From NCBI RefSeq assembly GCF_002161215.1, contig NZ_NFMB01000011.1, positions 1 to 64,000 of the forward strand: DNA of 64,000 nt. The letters run 5' to 3'. Of this stretch, positions 7,929 to 15,269 are shown piece after piece (the stretch's first letter is position 1; each line of letters opens with the position of its first letter). A program made the translations under genes and the position numbers. The notes beneath the pieces were generated by a model. That model had not been told where the DNA came from, did no database searches, and saw only the letters and a list, made by a program, of their open reading frames with translations. Source of the stretch: Flavonifractor sp. An10 (GTDB taxonomy: Bacteria; Bacillota; Clostridia; Oscillospirales; Oscillospiraceae).

Positions 7929-8791
7929 TGACTGATAATGTTTTAGAAATCCGAGAGCTATCAAAAGACTATGGCGATTTTGTTCTTGACAGAGTGAGCT
8001 TTGCTTTACCTCGCGGCGTAATTATGGGCCTAATAGGAGAGAATGGGGCTGGCAAATCTACGACTATCAACTGTATTTTAAATGAAACACAAAAAAGCGA
8101 TGGTCAAGTCCTCATCTTTGGCAAGGATCATATTGCAGACGAAATTGAGATCAAGGATAAACTTGGCGTCGTATTTGATGAGAACCACTTCCCTGACATT
8201 TTCACGCCAGAAGAAATCGGAAAATTCATGTGTGGCATTTACTCTGGCTGGGATTGGCAGCTCTACCATCAGCACCTTGAAAAGTTTGAATTGCCAAAAA
8301 ACAAGAAAATAAAAGACTTCTCCAAAGGCATGAAAGTGAAGCTGGCCTTTGCCGTAGCATTATCTCACAATGCAGAACTACTGATTTTGGATGAAGCTAC
8401 CAGCGGCCTAGACCCAATTATTCGCGATGATGTGTTAGACATGCTGATTGATTTCGTTCAAAACGAAAAGCACTCTGTACTGGTATCCTCTCATATCACC
8501 AGTGACTTGGAAAAGGTTGCAGATTATATTACTTTCATCCATAAGGGCAAACTAGTCTTTTCTCATGAGAAAGACGATTTGATTGACAATTACGGAATAG
8601 CCAACTGTAAAGCTGCCGTATTTGATGCTATGGACAAATCGCAGATTATTGCCTATCGAAAAGAAGATTACCAATATAAGGTCCTAGTTCGGAATCGGCA
8701 CACAATCACTAAAAAGAACCCAGATGTAATCGTTGGACCTGCTACGATTGAAGAAATCATGCTATTCTATGTAAAGGGGGAAATGAAATGA
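7925..8791 (+). CDS. ABC transporter ATP-binding protein, YtrB/BcrA type
   Basis: A 288-residue ATPase: Walker A GENGAGKSTT, signature FSKGMKVKLAFA, Walker B LLILDEATSGLDP, H-loop SSHIT, and a C-terminal extension of about 80 residues typical of BcrA/YtrB proteins. Operon position between a YtrA-type repressor and an ABC-2 permease suggests export of, or resistance to, a peptide antibiotic. ATGATG at 7925 gives two adjacent start choices. Confidence 0.85.
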   Translation: MMTDNVLEIRELSKDYGDFVLDRVSFALPRGVIMGLIGENGAGKSTTINCILNETQKSDGQVLIFGKDHIADEIEIKDKLGVVFDENHFPDIFTPEEIGKFMCGIYSGWDWQLYHQHLEKFELPKNKKIKDFSKGMKVKLAFAVALSHNAELLILDEATSGLDPIIRDDVLDMLIDFVQNEKHSVLVSSHITSDLEKVADYITFIHKGKLVFSHEKDDLIDNYGIANCKAAVFDAMDKSQIIAYRKEDYQYKVLVRNRHTITKKNPDVIVGPATIEEIMLFYVKGEMK

Positions 8792-9432
8792 AAGGGTTAC
8801 TGACAAAAGATTTTCTGACAGTCAAGAAAAAATACGGAATTGCCCGCCTTATCATGGATCTCGCCATTATCGCTGCGTTGATGATTATTCTGGAAGGAGC
8901 TGGTTCTATTTACATCAGTTTTCTTCTTGTTCCGTTGGAAATTGCTTCTATGATTATTACTCTTGCAAACTCCGATGAACAATGGAAATGGAGTAAATAT
9001 GCCGTTGCTCTGCCACTTTCCAAAAAACAAATCGTTACCAGCCGATATGCCTTTGCAGGCATTGGTGCTGTCATTGGATTGTGTGTTGCGCTTGTAGTAA
9101 ACACCATTTCCTATTTCTGTTTTCCCGCATATCGATATGGGTTTTATCTTTTCTTGTCGGTAGCCTCTTTCTGTATTGTGCTGCTGTTCCTCGCCTTTAT
9201 TTTGCCCTCTAACTATTGGATGGGTGTCAATGCAGGATTTGCGGTGATGTTCATTTTGATTATCCTGCTGGTTGTACTTGGAATTTGGTCAAAAGTAACT
9301 GATAACGCAATTATGGGATTTATCGTAGAGCATTTTGATTTAAGCATGGCTATCGGCTTTATTGGCGTTCTGGTACTCTTTGCAATTTCCTATATTCTAT
9401 CAGTCGCACTCTTTAAGAAAAAATATTGCTAA
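8788..9432 (+). CDS. ABC-2 type permease
   Basis: A 214-residue membrane protein with about six helices. It starts in a 4-bp ATGA overlap with the ATPase. It has the size and layout of the permeases paired with YtrB-like ATPases (N-terminal MKGLLTKDFL, helix pairs, basic C-terminus). Probably the membrane half of the exporter. Confidence 0.8.
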   Translation: MKGLLTKDFLTVKKKYGIARLIMDLAIIAALMIILEGAGSIYISFLLVPLEIASMIITLANSDEQWKWSKYAVALPLSKKQIVTSRYAFAGIGAVIGLCVALVVNTISYFCFPAYRYGFYLFLSVASFCIVLLFLAFILPSNYWMGVNAGFAVMFILIILLVVLGIWSKVTDNAIMGFIVEHFDLSMAIGFIGVLVLFAISYILSVALFKKKYC

Positions 9433-9519
9433 TTAAGCCGCTTGTCACTTTCAATGTCTCTGCACAAATCATTTGAAAGAAGTTTTAGAACAAACTCCAC
9501 ACCAATAGAGGAAGGAAGA

Positions 9520-9726
9520 TTGAAAAATATAGTCCGACAACTTCGAGTAGAAAATGGGTTGACTCAAACAGATCTAGGGCAAATGGTTAATGTCTCCCGC
9601 CAGACAATTTATGCTGTAGAATCAGGTCGTTTCGATCCATCTATTTGGCTGGCTTTTGATATTGCGCAACTATTTGATATGAAAATTGAAGATGTATTTG
9701 ACTTCACTGATAGAATTCGGAAGTAA
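9520..9726 (+). CDS. Small XRE-family regulator
   Basis: A 68-residue Cro-like protein: RQLRVENGLTQTDLGQMVNVSRQTIYAVESGRFDPS and then a hydrophobic tail ending DVFDF. This is the short family usually found beside ABC or membrane-protein genes. TTG at 9520 is preferred because AGGAAGG lies upstream and family members begin near this point; the frame is open further upstream to 9442. It is followed directly by cassette B. Confidence 0.75.
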   Translation: MKNIVRQLRVENGLTQTDLGQMVNVSRQTIYAVESGRFDPSIWLAFDIAQLFDMKIEDVFDFTDRIRK

Positions 9727-9729
9727 TTG

Positions 9730-10142
9730 GAGGTGATCCACATGGGAAGTTTATAATTCTATCCTTCGGCGATGGCGAGGACGCCATCTTTGCAAATACC
9801 GTGACAGCCCTTGCTTCAGTCGCAGACTTTTCCACGGTGGCCGCCTCCGCAGATGCACCACTGCTCTTTGGCTCTCTGCAAATCGACCCGCAGCGCAGGC
9901 TTGTGTGGCAGTCCGGCCAGATGGTGACCCTGACGCCGATGGAGTTTGATATTCTTCTCCTGCTGGCCCGCCGACCGGGACAGGTGTTCTCCGCCCGCCA
10001 AATCTATGAAGCTGTTGCTGCGGACTCCTTTGACGCCAGCTGGACGGGGATATCCAGCATGGTCTATAAGCTCCGGCGCAAGCTGGGCGCCAGCATCATT
10101 GAGACAGTGCGGGGCCACGGCTACCGCTTCACACCAGAATAG
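9730..10142 (+). pseudogene. Winged-helix cassette copy B, start out of frame
   Basis: It has the same layout as copy A: GGAGGTGATCC, ATG at 9742, TAA after three codons, and the winged-helix frame one base back from 9744. Over the 113 residues after the internal GTG (9801) it differs from copy A at about six positions. Most base changes between the copies in the N-terminal stretch are at third codon positions of the long frame. It follows the small XRE gene. Confidence 0.6.
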
Positions 10143-10147
10143 CAGAA

Positions 10148-10186
10148 CAGCGCCGCCTCGGCTCTACCGGGGCGGCGCTGCTGTTA
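10148..10186 (+). terminator. Hairpin after cassette B
   Basis: CAGCGCCGCC pairs with GGCGGCGCTG with further outer pairs. A longer variant of the hairpin after copies A and C. Confidence 0.6.
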
Positions 10187-10274
10187 TATCGGTATGTTCA
10201 ACAATTTGGCTCGATAGTGTAATCGACAGCAACCTTTCTTTATTTTGGGGAATGAGGGAGTAAAATTTCGGGCT

Positions 10275-11033
10275 TTATAACTGCTTTTTATTAAATGCCC
10301 GGATTGCTGCCGCTAAAAATACCACAGATAAAACCACTGAAACAATAAATGGAATAAGAAACTCCGTCATTGAAATCTCACCTGAAATCAGGTCAACATT
10401 TCGTGAAGTGAGGACAACCGGGTTAAAGGCAGATAACGGTTTTACAACACTTAAAACAGAGAACAGGGCTACAATCCCGCCAGTAAACAGGATACTTGTA
10501 AAAGTCTGCTTGAATAGAACACAACCGAGTATGAGGATGCTAAGATAGAGAAATCCAATCATCCACATAAAAAACGCAGACGGTACAACATTTGAAAGTG
10601 AAGCATCTGGCCAAAGGTAATATGTATATCCATAGGCACCTACAAAGCTCACCCAAAAGCTAACCGTCATAGATACTGCTGCTACGGTGTACTTTGCCAT
10701 AATCACAGATGGCCTTGCCAATCCCTTTGTCACCAGCAGTAGCAATGTCCCTTTGGAATACTCACTGGACATACAGCTTCCAAACAGAATGATAAATGCG
10801 CTAAATCCAATGCCGGATATGTTTTTAAAGAATTGCTGCCATGCGTCAAGGGCGACAGGTTCCTCGGTGATTTCTAATCCGGCTCCAAATGCAGCTATAA
10901 TTTCCGGCGTGAATTTTGCCAGAAAAGCACTGGACATTCCGAAAACCGCAAAGATTGCAAACAGGATTAAAAAGCGGTAGTTTTTTAGATTTTCTACAAA
11001 CTCTTTTTTTACAAATGCAATATAGCCTTTCAT
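10275..11033 (-). CDS. ABC-2 permease
   Basis: A 252-residue membrane protein with about six helices and the N-terminal pattern GYIAFVKKEFVENLKNYRFLIL typical of ABC-2 permeases. It contains the short cytoplasmic segment SSEYSKGTLLLLVTKGLARPSVIMAKY that follows the second helix in this family. Last gene of a three-gene leftward operon; 4-bp overlap with the ATPase gene. Confidence 0.8.
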   Translation of the reverse strand: MKGYIAFVKKEFVENLKNYRFLILFAIFAVFGMSSAFLAKFTPEIIAAFGAGLEITEEPVALDAWQQFFKNISGIGFSAFIILFGSCMSSEYSKGTLLLLVTKGLARPSVIMAKYTVAAVSMTVSFWVSFVGAYGYTYYLWPDASLSNVVPSAFFMWMIGFLYLSILILGCVLFKQTFTSILFTGGIVALFSVLSVVKPLSAFNPVVLTSRNVDLISGEISMTEFLIPFIVSVVLSVVFLAAAIRAFNKKQL

Positions 11034-11947
11034 TTTATCACCTCCAAAAATAGGCTTTCAAGCGACGGCTCCATAAGTTCCACCTTGACCGGCACAAGGT
11101 CTGCTTCGGCTAAAGTGGAGAAGATGGTATGCTGGGCCTTTTTCATCTCCCGGCTGTGTATTACAATTTCCCGCCCCTTTTCTTCTGATCCGTTCAGGAG
11201 CGATTGTCCTGTCATACATTCTTTGAAATGCTGTAAATCGGCCTCGGTTGAAAATTCAATTAACAGGCTGTCATGGCTATGCAACGCTTTGATTTCCGAA
11301 AGCGTTCCGCCAACAGCAATATTACCGTCATTCAAGAGTGCCACATGATCGCAAATGCGCTCCACATCGGATAAAATATGCGTTGAAAACAAAACCGTTG
11401 TTGTCCCACGGATTTTATAAAGAATGTCCAAGATTTCTTTTCTTCCCACCGGGTCAAGGGCGCTGGTAGGTTCATCACAAATCAGCAGTTTAGGATCAGC
11501 CAATAACGCCTGTGCAATTCCAAGGCGCTGTTTCATACCACGCGAATAACCGCCAACACGCTTTTCTACGCCATCAAGACCGACAAGGGAAAGTAGCTTT
11601 TTTCCCTTTTGAGAAATGCTTTCTTTGGGAAGGCCAACAATTTCTCCGCACAGTGTAAGATACTGCATTGCAGTCATATAGTTATAAAATTCCGGCACAT
11701 CCGGCAAATATCCAATATACTGATTTGTTTTGGTCTGCCCAAAGCGAACCGGTTCATTACACACAAGGATTTCTCCCTGATCGGGCTGCAAAAGCCCCAA
11801 AACCATTTTCATTGTTGTTGTTTTTCCTGCACCGTTTTGTCCAATGAAGCCAAAAACGCTCCCCTCTGGAACAGACATATTCAGATCTTTTATAATTTGC
11901 TGCTGTCCAAAACTTTTAGATAGATTGCGGATAGAAAGCACATTCAT
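11030..11947 (-). CDS. ABC transporter ATP-binding protein
   Basis: A 305-residue ATPase: Walker A GQNGAGKTTT, signature YSRGMKQRLGIAQ, Walker B LLICDEPTSALDP, H-loop STHIL, and a C-terminal accessory domain of about 80 residues. It is similar in build to bacitracin-type (BcrA) ATPases. Overlaps both neighbours by 4 bp, giving tight coupling of PLDc_N protein, ATPase and permease. Confidence 0.85.
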   Translation of the reverse strand: MNVLSIRNLSKSFGQQQIIKDLNMSVPEGSVFGFIGQNGAGKTTTMKMVLGLLQPDQGEILVCNEPVRFGQTKTNQYIGYLPDVPEFYNYMTAMQYLTLCGEIVGLPKESISQKGKKLLSLVGLDGVEKRVGGYSRGMKQRLGIAQALLADPKLLICDEPTSALDPVGRKEILDILYKIRGTTTVLFSTHILSDVERICDHVALLNDGNIAVGGTLSEIKALHSHDSLLIEFSTEADLQHFKECMTGQSLLNGSEEKGREIVIHSREMKKAQHTIFSTLAEADLVPVKVELMEPSLESLFLEVIK

Positions 11948-12147
11948 TTTTCCTCACCTCTCCCAAAAACAAAATAGATAATCGGGCCAAACATAAGGAT
12001 AACCAGAGAGATTACAAGCCACATAGCCCTGTTCCCAAAGCGATAATGCGGATGCCGGAGAATATGCCGGACAGCGGCCACGGCAAGGATCACATCAATC
12101 ACAAAGATGGGAATAAGAAGCGGAAATATTTCCTGCAACAAAGACAT
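11944..12147 (-). CDS. Small PLDc_N-domain membrane protein
   Basis: A 67-residue protein with two membrane helices and the PLDc_N pattern (RFGNRAMWLVISLVILMFGPIIYFVFGR). This domain is found at the N-terminus of cardiolipin synthases but also stands alone next to ABC exporters, where its role is unknown. AGGAGGTAAA precedes the ATG. Confidence 0.8.
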   Translation of the reverse strand: MSLLQEIFPLLIPIFVIDVILAVAAVRHILRHPHYRFGNRAMWLVISLVILMFGPIIYFVFGRGEEK

Positions 12148-12210
12148 ACCAATTTACCTCCTATTGTTATAATTCGTATCGATATTTGCGGGGGTTCGAC
12201 ATTTTCGCCT

Positions 12211-12259
12211 TAATATTCCCGCACAGGTTATATTACCACTATGGAAACAAAAAAGCAAT
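12211..12259 (-). promoter_or_regulatory. Leftward promoter overlapping a 25-bp dyad
   Basis: Read leftward, TTGCTT, 17 bp, TAATAT. The -10 lies in one arm of the dyad TAATATTCCC-N5-GGTTATATTA (12211-12235). The same dyad architecture overlaps the -10 of the gene at 12964. Confidence 0.5.
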
Positions 12260-12267
12260 ACCCTCCC

Positions 12268-12296
12268 TTGACTTTTTATTTCCGAAATGATAATAT
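12268..12296 (+). promoter_or_regulatory. Promoter of the regulator at 12317
   Basis: TTGACT, 17 bp, TAATAT. The predicted transcript starts within a few bases of the AAAGGAGG site. Confidence 0.75.
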
Positions 12297-12316
12297 TTTC
12301 AAAAAGGAGGTTGAAC

Positions 12317-12871
12317 ATGGGCAGTAAGAATTTGAATGAAAAGATTATGGAATGTATTTCAAATCCGGCCAAGAGCCGCCTGCTGATAGAAATAATGCGT
12401 CGAGGGGAAGTTACCGCAAAGTATTTGGCTGAAAAATGCTCAGATATTCCTCAAACTACACTATATCGTAATTTGAAACGAATGACCGATGATGGACTAT
12501 TGAAAATCGTTAATGAAACACCAATACGCGGAACAGTTGAAAAGACTTACGCATTAACTTTTGACCCGTCTGATCCTCCATCAGTTCTCGGAGAAAATTC
12601 TGGTGCCATTTATATGCAGATGTTCTTTCAGTATTTTTTGACCTTCGCCAAGATTTTTCAAGAATACTGCGACACACCGGGAATTGACATAAAAAGGGAT
12701 CGGTCTGGTCTTAGCCTTTCTCATGTTTATTTGACAGATGAGGAACTGGAAAAAGTGGTATCGGATATTGCTCAAATCTTATATCCACTTCAAGATAATA
12801 AACCAGAGCCGGGTCGCAGATTAAGAACGGTTGGATTGATTATCTCCCCGGAGCATAAAGCGGACGAATAG
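12317..12871 (+). CDS. Winged-helix transcriptional regulator (HTH_20-like)
   Basis: A 184-residue protein with an N-terminal winged helix: ISNPAKSRLLIEIMRRGEVTAKYLAEKCSDIPQTTLYRNLKRMTDDGLLKIV, then the wing RGTVEKTYALT. The C-terminal half (residues about 85-160) is a helical domain with aromatic residues (YMQMFFQYFLTFAKIFQEY) and may bind ligand. AAGGAGG lies six bases before ATG 12317. It is divergent from the PLDc_N-ABC operon and is its likely regulator. Confidence 0.75.
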   Translation: MGSKNLNEKIMECISNPAKSRLLIEIMRRGEVTAKYLAEKCSDIPQTTLYRNLKRMTDDGLLKIVNETPIRGTVEKTYALTFDPSDPPSVLGENSGAIYMQMFFQYFLTFAKIFQEYCDTPGIDIKRDRSGLSLSHVYLTDEELEKVVSDIAQILYPLQDNKPEPGRRLRTVGLIISPEHKADE

Positions 12872-12906
12872 AGAAAAACGCCCTATATGCACAGGGCGTT
12901 TTCTCT
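12871..12906 (+). terminator. Rho-independent terminator
   Basis: GAGAAAAACGCCCT pairs with AGGGCGTTTTCTC, ending in a T-rich tract directly after the stop codon of the regulator. Confidence 0.75.
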
Positions 12907-12935
12907 TGACTTAATATTCCCATAATGGTAATATT
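12906..12935 (+). promoter_or_regulatory. Promoter of ArsR copy 2 with overlapping dyad
   Basis: TTGACT (12906-12911), 17 bp, TAATAT (12929-12934). The dyad TAATATTCCC-ATAAT-GGTAATATT covers spacer and -10, a typical repressor position. Confidence 0.7.
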
Positions 12936-12963
12936 TTGTTATCGGGAACAATGGAGATACATT

Positions 12964-13257
12964 ATGAGAAATGGGCGCGAAAATGCACTGGACAAAAAAT
13001 TCCATGCGTTATCAAATTCAACCAGACGAGAAATTCTAACGCGGCTAAGCAAAAAACCACACTCTGCCGGAGAGATTGCAGGATATTTTCAGATAACACC
13101 TGCCTCGATTTCTTATCATCTTTCTCTGTTGCAAAGGAGTGGCTTAATTTGCTGTCGTCAAGTAGAAAAACAGAGGATATATAGCATCAATCGCGGCGCA
13201 TTGGATGAAGTGTATCTGTGGCTAATGGGGCTATATAATGCTAAGTCAAATAAGTGA
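12964..13257 (+). CDS. ArsR-type winged-helix regulator (copy 2)
   Basis: A 97-residue paralogue of the protein at 6552-6836, with LDKKFHALSNSTRREILTRLSKK and an identical helix-turn-helix core ITPASISYHLSLLQ. The start at 12964 follows TGGAGATAC. Its promoter carries a dyad that recurs before the neighbouring ABC operon, so one protein probably controls both. It is followed by cassette C, as copy 1 is by cassette A: the pair seems to have been duplicated together or re-inserted at the same type of site. Confidence 0.8.
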   Translation: MRNGRENALDKKFHALSNSTRREILTRLSKKPHSAGEIAGYFQITPASISYHLSLLQRSGLICCRQVEKQRIYSINRGALDEVYLWLMGLYNAKSNK

Positions 13258-13280
13258 TTGTAAATTATTCGAGCAAAAAT

Positions 13281-13698
13281 TAGGAGGTGGGGGAAAATTG
13301 GGAAATTTATAATTCTATCCTTCAGCGACGACGAGGACGCCATCTTTGCAAACACTGTGACGGCTCTTGCTTCTGTTGCGAACTTCTCCACAGTGACCGC
13401 CTCCGCAGATGCCCCGCTGCTCTTTGGCTCTCTGCAAATCGACCCGCAGCGCAGGCTTGTGTGGCAGTCCGGCCAAATGGTAGACCTGACGCCGATGGAG
13501 TTTGATATTCTGCTCCTGCTGGCCCGCCGGCCGGGGCAGGTGTTCACTGCCCGCCAGATCTATGAAGCTGTCGCCACGGACTCCTTTGACGCCGGCTGGA
13601 CGGGGATCTCCAGCATGGTCTATAAGCTCCGGCGCAAGTTGGGGACTGGCATCATCGAAACAGTGCGGGGCCACGGCTACCGCTTCACAACAAAATAG
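13281..13698 (+). pseudogene. Winged-helix cassette copy C, start out of frame
   Basis: AGGAGGTGG and TTG 13298 take the place of the strong site and ATG of copies A and B; the TTG frame again ends at TAA after three codons. The winged-helix frame starts one base back (GGG 13300) and reads GKFIILSFSDDEDAIF and then the OmpR-type domain to 13698. It is over 90% identical at protein level to copies A and B. Confidence 0.6.
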
Positions 13699-13704
13699 AA
13701 GAAC

Positions 13705-13739
13705 AGCGCCGCCTCGTTAGAATCGAGGCGGCGCTACTT
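13705..13739 (+). terminator. Perfect 12-bp terminator hairpin after cassette C
   Basis: AGCGCCGCCTCG, 7-base loop, CGAGGCGGCGCT, then ACTTTT. Confidence 0.75.
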
Positions 13740-13751
13740 TTCACAGTTCAG

Positions 13752-13780
13752 TACAGATTTCCGAAGCACTGTGGTATAAT
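13752..13780 (+). promoter_or_regulatory. Extended -10 promoter
   Basis: TGG followed by TATAAT at 13775-13780; the -35 (TACAGA) is poor. It may have served the sigma-factor gene whose remnant lies at 13938. Confidence 0.45.
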
Positions 13781-13937
13781 TTTTTGAAAAGCTAAATTGC
13801 ACTGAGAGTTCGCGGTTGAAATTATACTTTTGAGTCCCCCAAATTTTTTAACCTTTTTTCATTTTTCATGCAATGAATAACAAATTTTGTTGTGTATATA
13901 GGTGAAAGGCCTTTACGCAACAGGAAAGGAGGACGCA

Positions 13938-14078
13938 ATGAAGGACAATGAAATCATCGGATTGTATTGGGAGCGGAACGAAGCTGCCATAACTGCAAGT
14001 GCAGATAAATACGGCGACTATACAAAGTATCATAATGGAAAATGTGAAAAAAGTGAACTTAGCACTCTTTTTTCTTGA
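13938..14078 (+). pseudogene. N-terminal fragment of a sigma-70 family factor
   Basis: After AGGAGG and ATG, the frame reads MKDNEIIGLYWERNEAAI and continues to about residue 28 (DKYGDY). This is the characteristic N-terminus of a clostridial sigma-70-like factor subgroup. The match then ends abruptly, followed by about 18 unrelated residues and a stop. Regions 2-4 are missing. The fragment runs into the 3' end of the convergent YrvL-like gene, so a deletion probably joined them. Confidence 0.55.
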
Positions 14079-14478
14079 TATCGCTAATCCCAAAGAGCGC
14101 AAACACCAGAGCCAAAACAATCAGCGAAATAGTATTTGCAGATACAGAGGGCATGAAATAATCGACGATATAGAAACCGTAAAATGTAGCGATAGTATCT
14201 AACAACACATACATACAGACAGCTATTTCCCTTGTTATTCTGTCAAGATTAAGCAAAGCTTTTGGTAGTGCGCCCGCTATTAAATTTATGGGATACGAAA
14301 CAACCGATGCGATTATAAAATAGAGGATAAAGCCGCCGACGCTCTCATATTCAAAGCCGAGCAGACGCATAATTGCACCGCTGAATATGGCGATTATGGC
14401 CAGGACGATGATGATTAGAAGCGCCCCAAAAATGAATGTGATTATTTTTTCCCGCTTTTTGTTGCTGTTATTATCCAA
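14059..14478 (-). CDS. YrvL-like membrane protein
   Basis: A 139-residue protein with four predicted membrane helices and the central segment LINLIAGALPKALLN-like (here PINLIAGALPKALLNLDRI). It resembles the YrvL family, described in Bacillus as a regulatory protein connected with an alternative sigma factor. The start is TTG 14478 with AGGGGGCG upstream. The truncated sigma-factor gene next to it fits a former sigma/regulator pair. Family call is from memory of the pattern, not a search. Confidence 0.5.
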   Translation of the reverse strand: MDNNSNKKREKIITFIFGALLIIIVLAIIAIFSGAIMRLLGFEYESVGGFILYFIIASVVSYPINLIAGALPKALLNLDRITREIAVCMYVLLDTIATFYGFYIVDYFMPSVSANTISLIVLALVFALFGISDIKKKEC

Positions 14479-14569
14479 GAGTTTCGCCCCCTTATATCGT
14501 GATTTGAATTTGAAGCTGATATGAGTATATCATAGGAATATGAACTTTTCCATTGGAAACAAAAAATAC

Positions 14570-14604
14570 CGCCGGGCAGAAGGAAAATCCCTCTGCCCGG
14601 CGGC
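14570..14604. terminator. Strong hairpin at the end of the backbone operon
   Basis: CGCCGGGCAGA pairs with TCTGCCCGGCG. It lies after the last gene of the long leftward operon (stop at 14637), with a T-run on the leftward side (TATTTTTTGT). Confidence 0.7.
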
Positions 14605-14636
14605 GTTGCGTTTGTTACACGAAATCAGCGTACTGT

Positions 14637-15269
14637 TTAGGTATGTACGCTGTACTGGGCCTTTGCCAAGTCCTCGGCGCTATTCAGGATGATACCGCCG
14701 CAGATCCCTATGCCATAAGGCGTGTATTCTTCAAAAAAGAAGCTGTAAGGCTGGCCGTCATCATAAATGACGATCTTTTCTGTGCCGCGCCACTGGAAAT
14801 GCCGCCCCAGGACTCGTCCCAGCTTGCGCCGGAGAACGGGCCGCCGGGCAACCTCATGGAGATTTTTCCGGCTGTGGAACTCATAACGAGGCATGAGCAT
14901 TTCCGGAACGGAAAGGTGGCGCCACTCTGCGCCATCCATATCCTCTCCATTTTCCACAAAAACATGGAACGGCTCATAGGGTAGCCGAATATTCTCCTGC
15001 CAGCCGTGTACTTTACCGGCGCCGATCTCCTGAAGCCAGGTGAACCGGATCTCCAGCATCTTCATGTCACCTGGCCTCTGCGTCAGCCGCAGGACGGCAA
15101 AGGAACCGCAGTCACCGGAAATCAGCCGGTTTTGTGGCCGTTGCTCCAGTTGCTGGAGTTCGCTTCTCAAAATGGAAAAACTGTAGGGGGATTTCCGGGT
15201 CCAGGATACAGTCCGAATATCCAACATTTCCTTATTGCATCGTAATTTTACCAGAGTGCGGTCATTCAT
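14637..15269 (-). CDS. Uncharacterised element protein (210 aa)
   Basis: I do not recognise this protein. It is soluble and mixed alpha/beta by eye, rich in arginine and aromatic residues, with no membrane helix or obvious catalytic motif. The start at 15269 is preferred over 15278 because AGGAGG lies nine bases upstream of it. It overlaps the end of the 824-residue gene by 8 bp, so the two are translationally coupled. It is the last gene of the leftward backbone operon. Confidence 0.6.
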   Translation of the reverse strand: MNDRTLVKLRCNKEMLDIRTVSWTRKSPYSFSILRSELQQLEQRPQNRLISGDCGSFAVLRLTQRPGDMKMLEIRFTWLQEIGAGKVHGWQENIRLPYEPFHVFVENGEDMDGAEWRHLSVPEMLMPRYEFHSRKNLHEVARRPVLRRKLGRVLGRHFQWRGTEKIVIYDDGQPYSFFFEEYTPYGIGICGGIILNSAEDLAKAQYSVHT

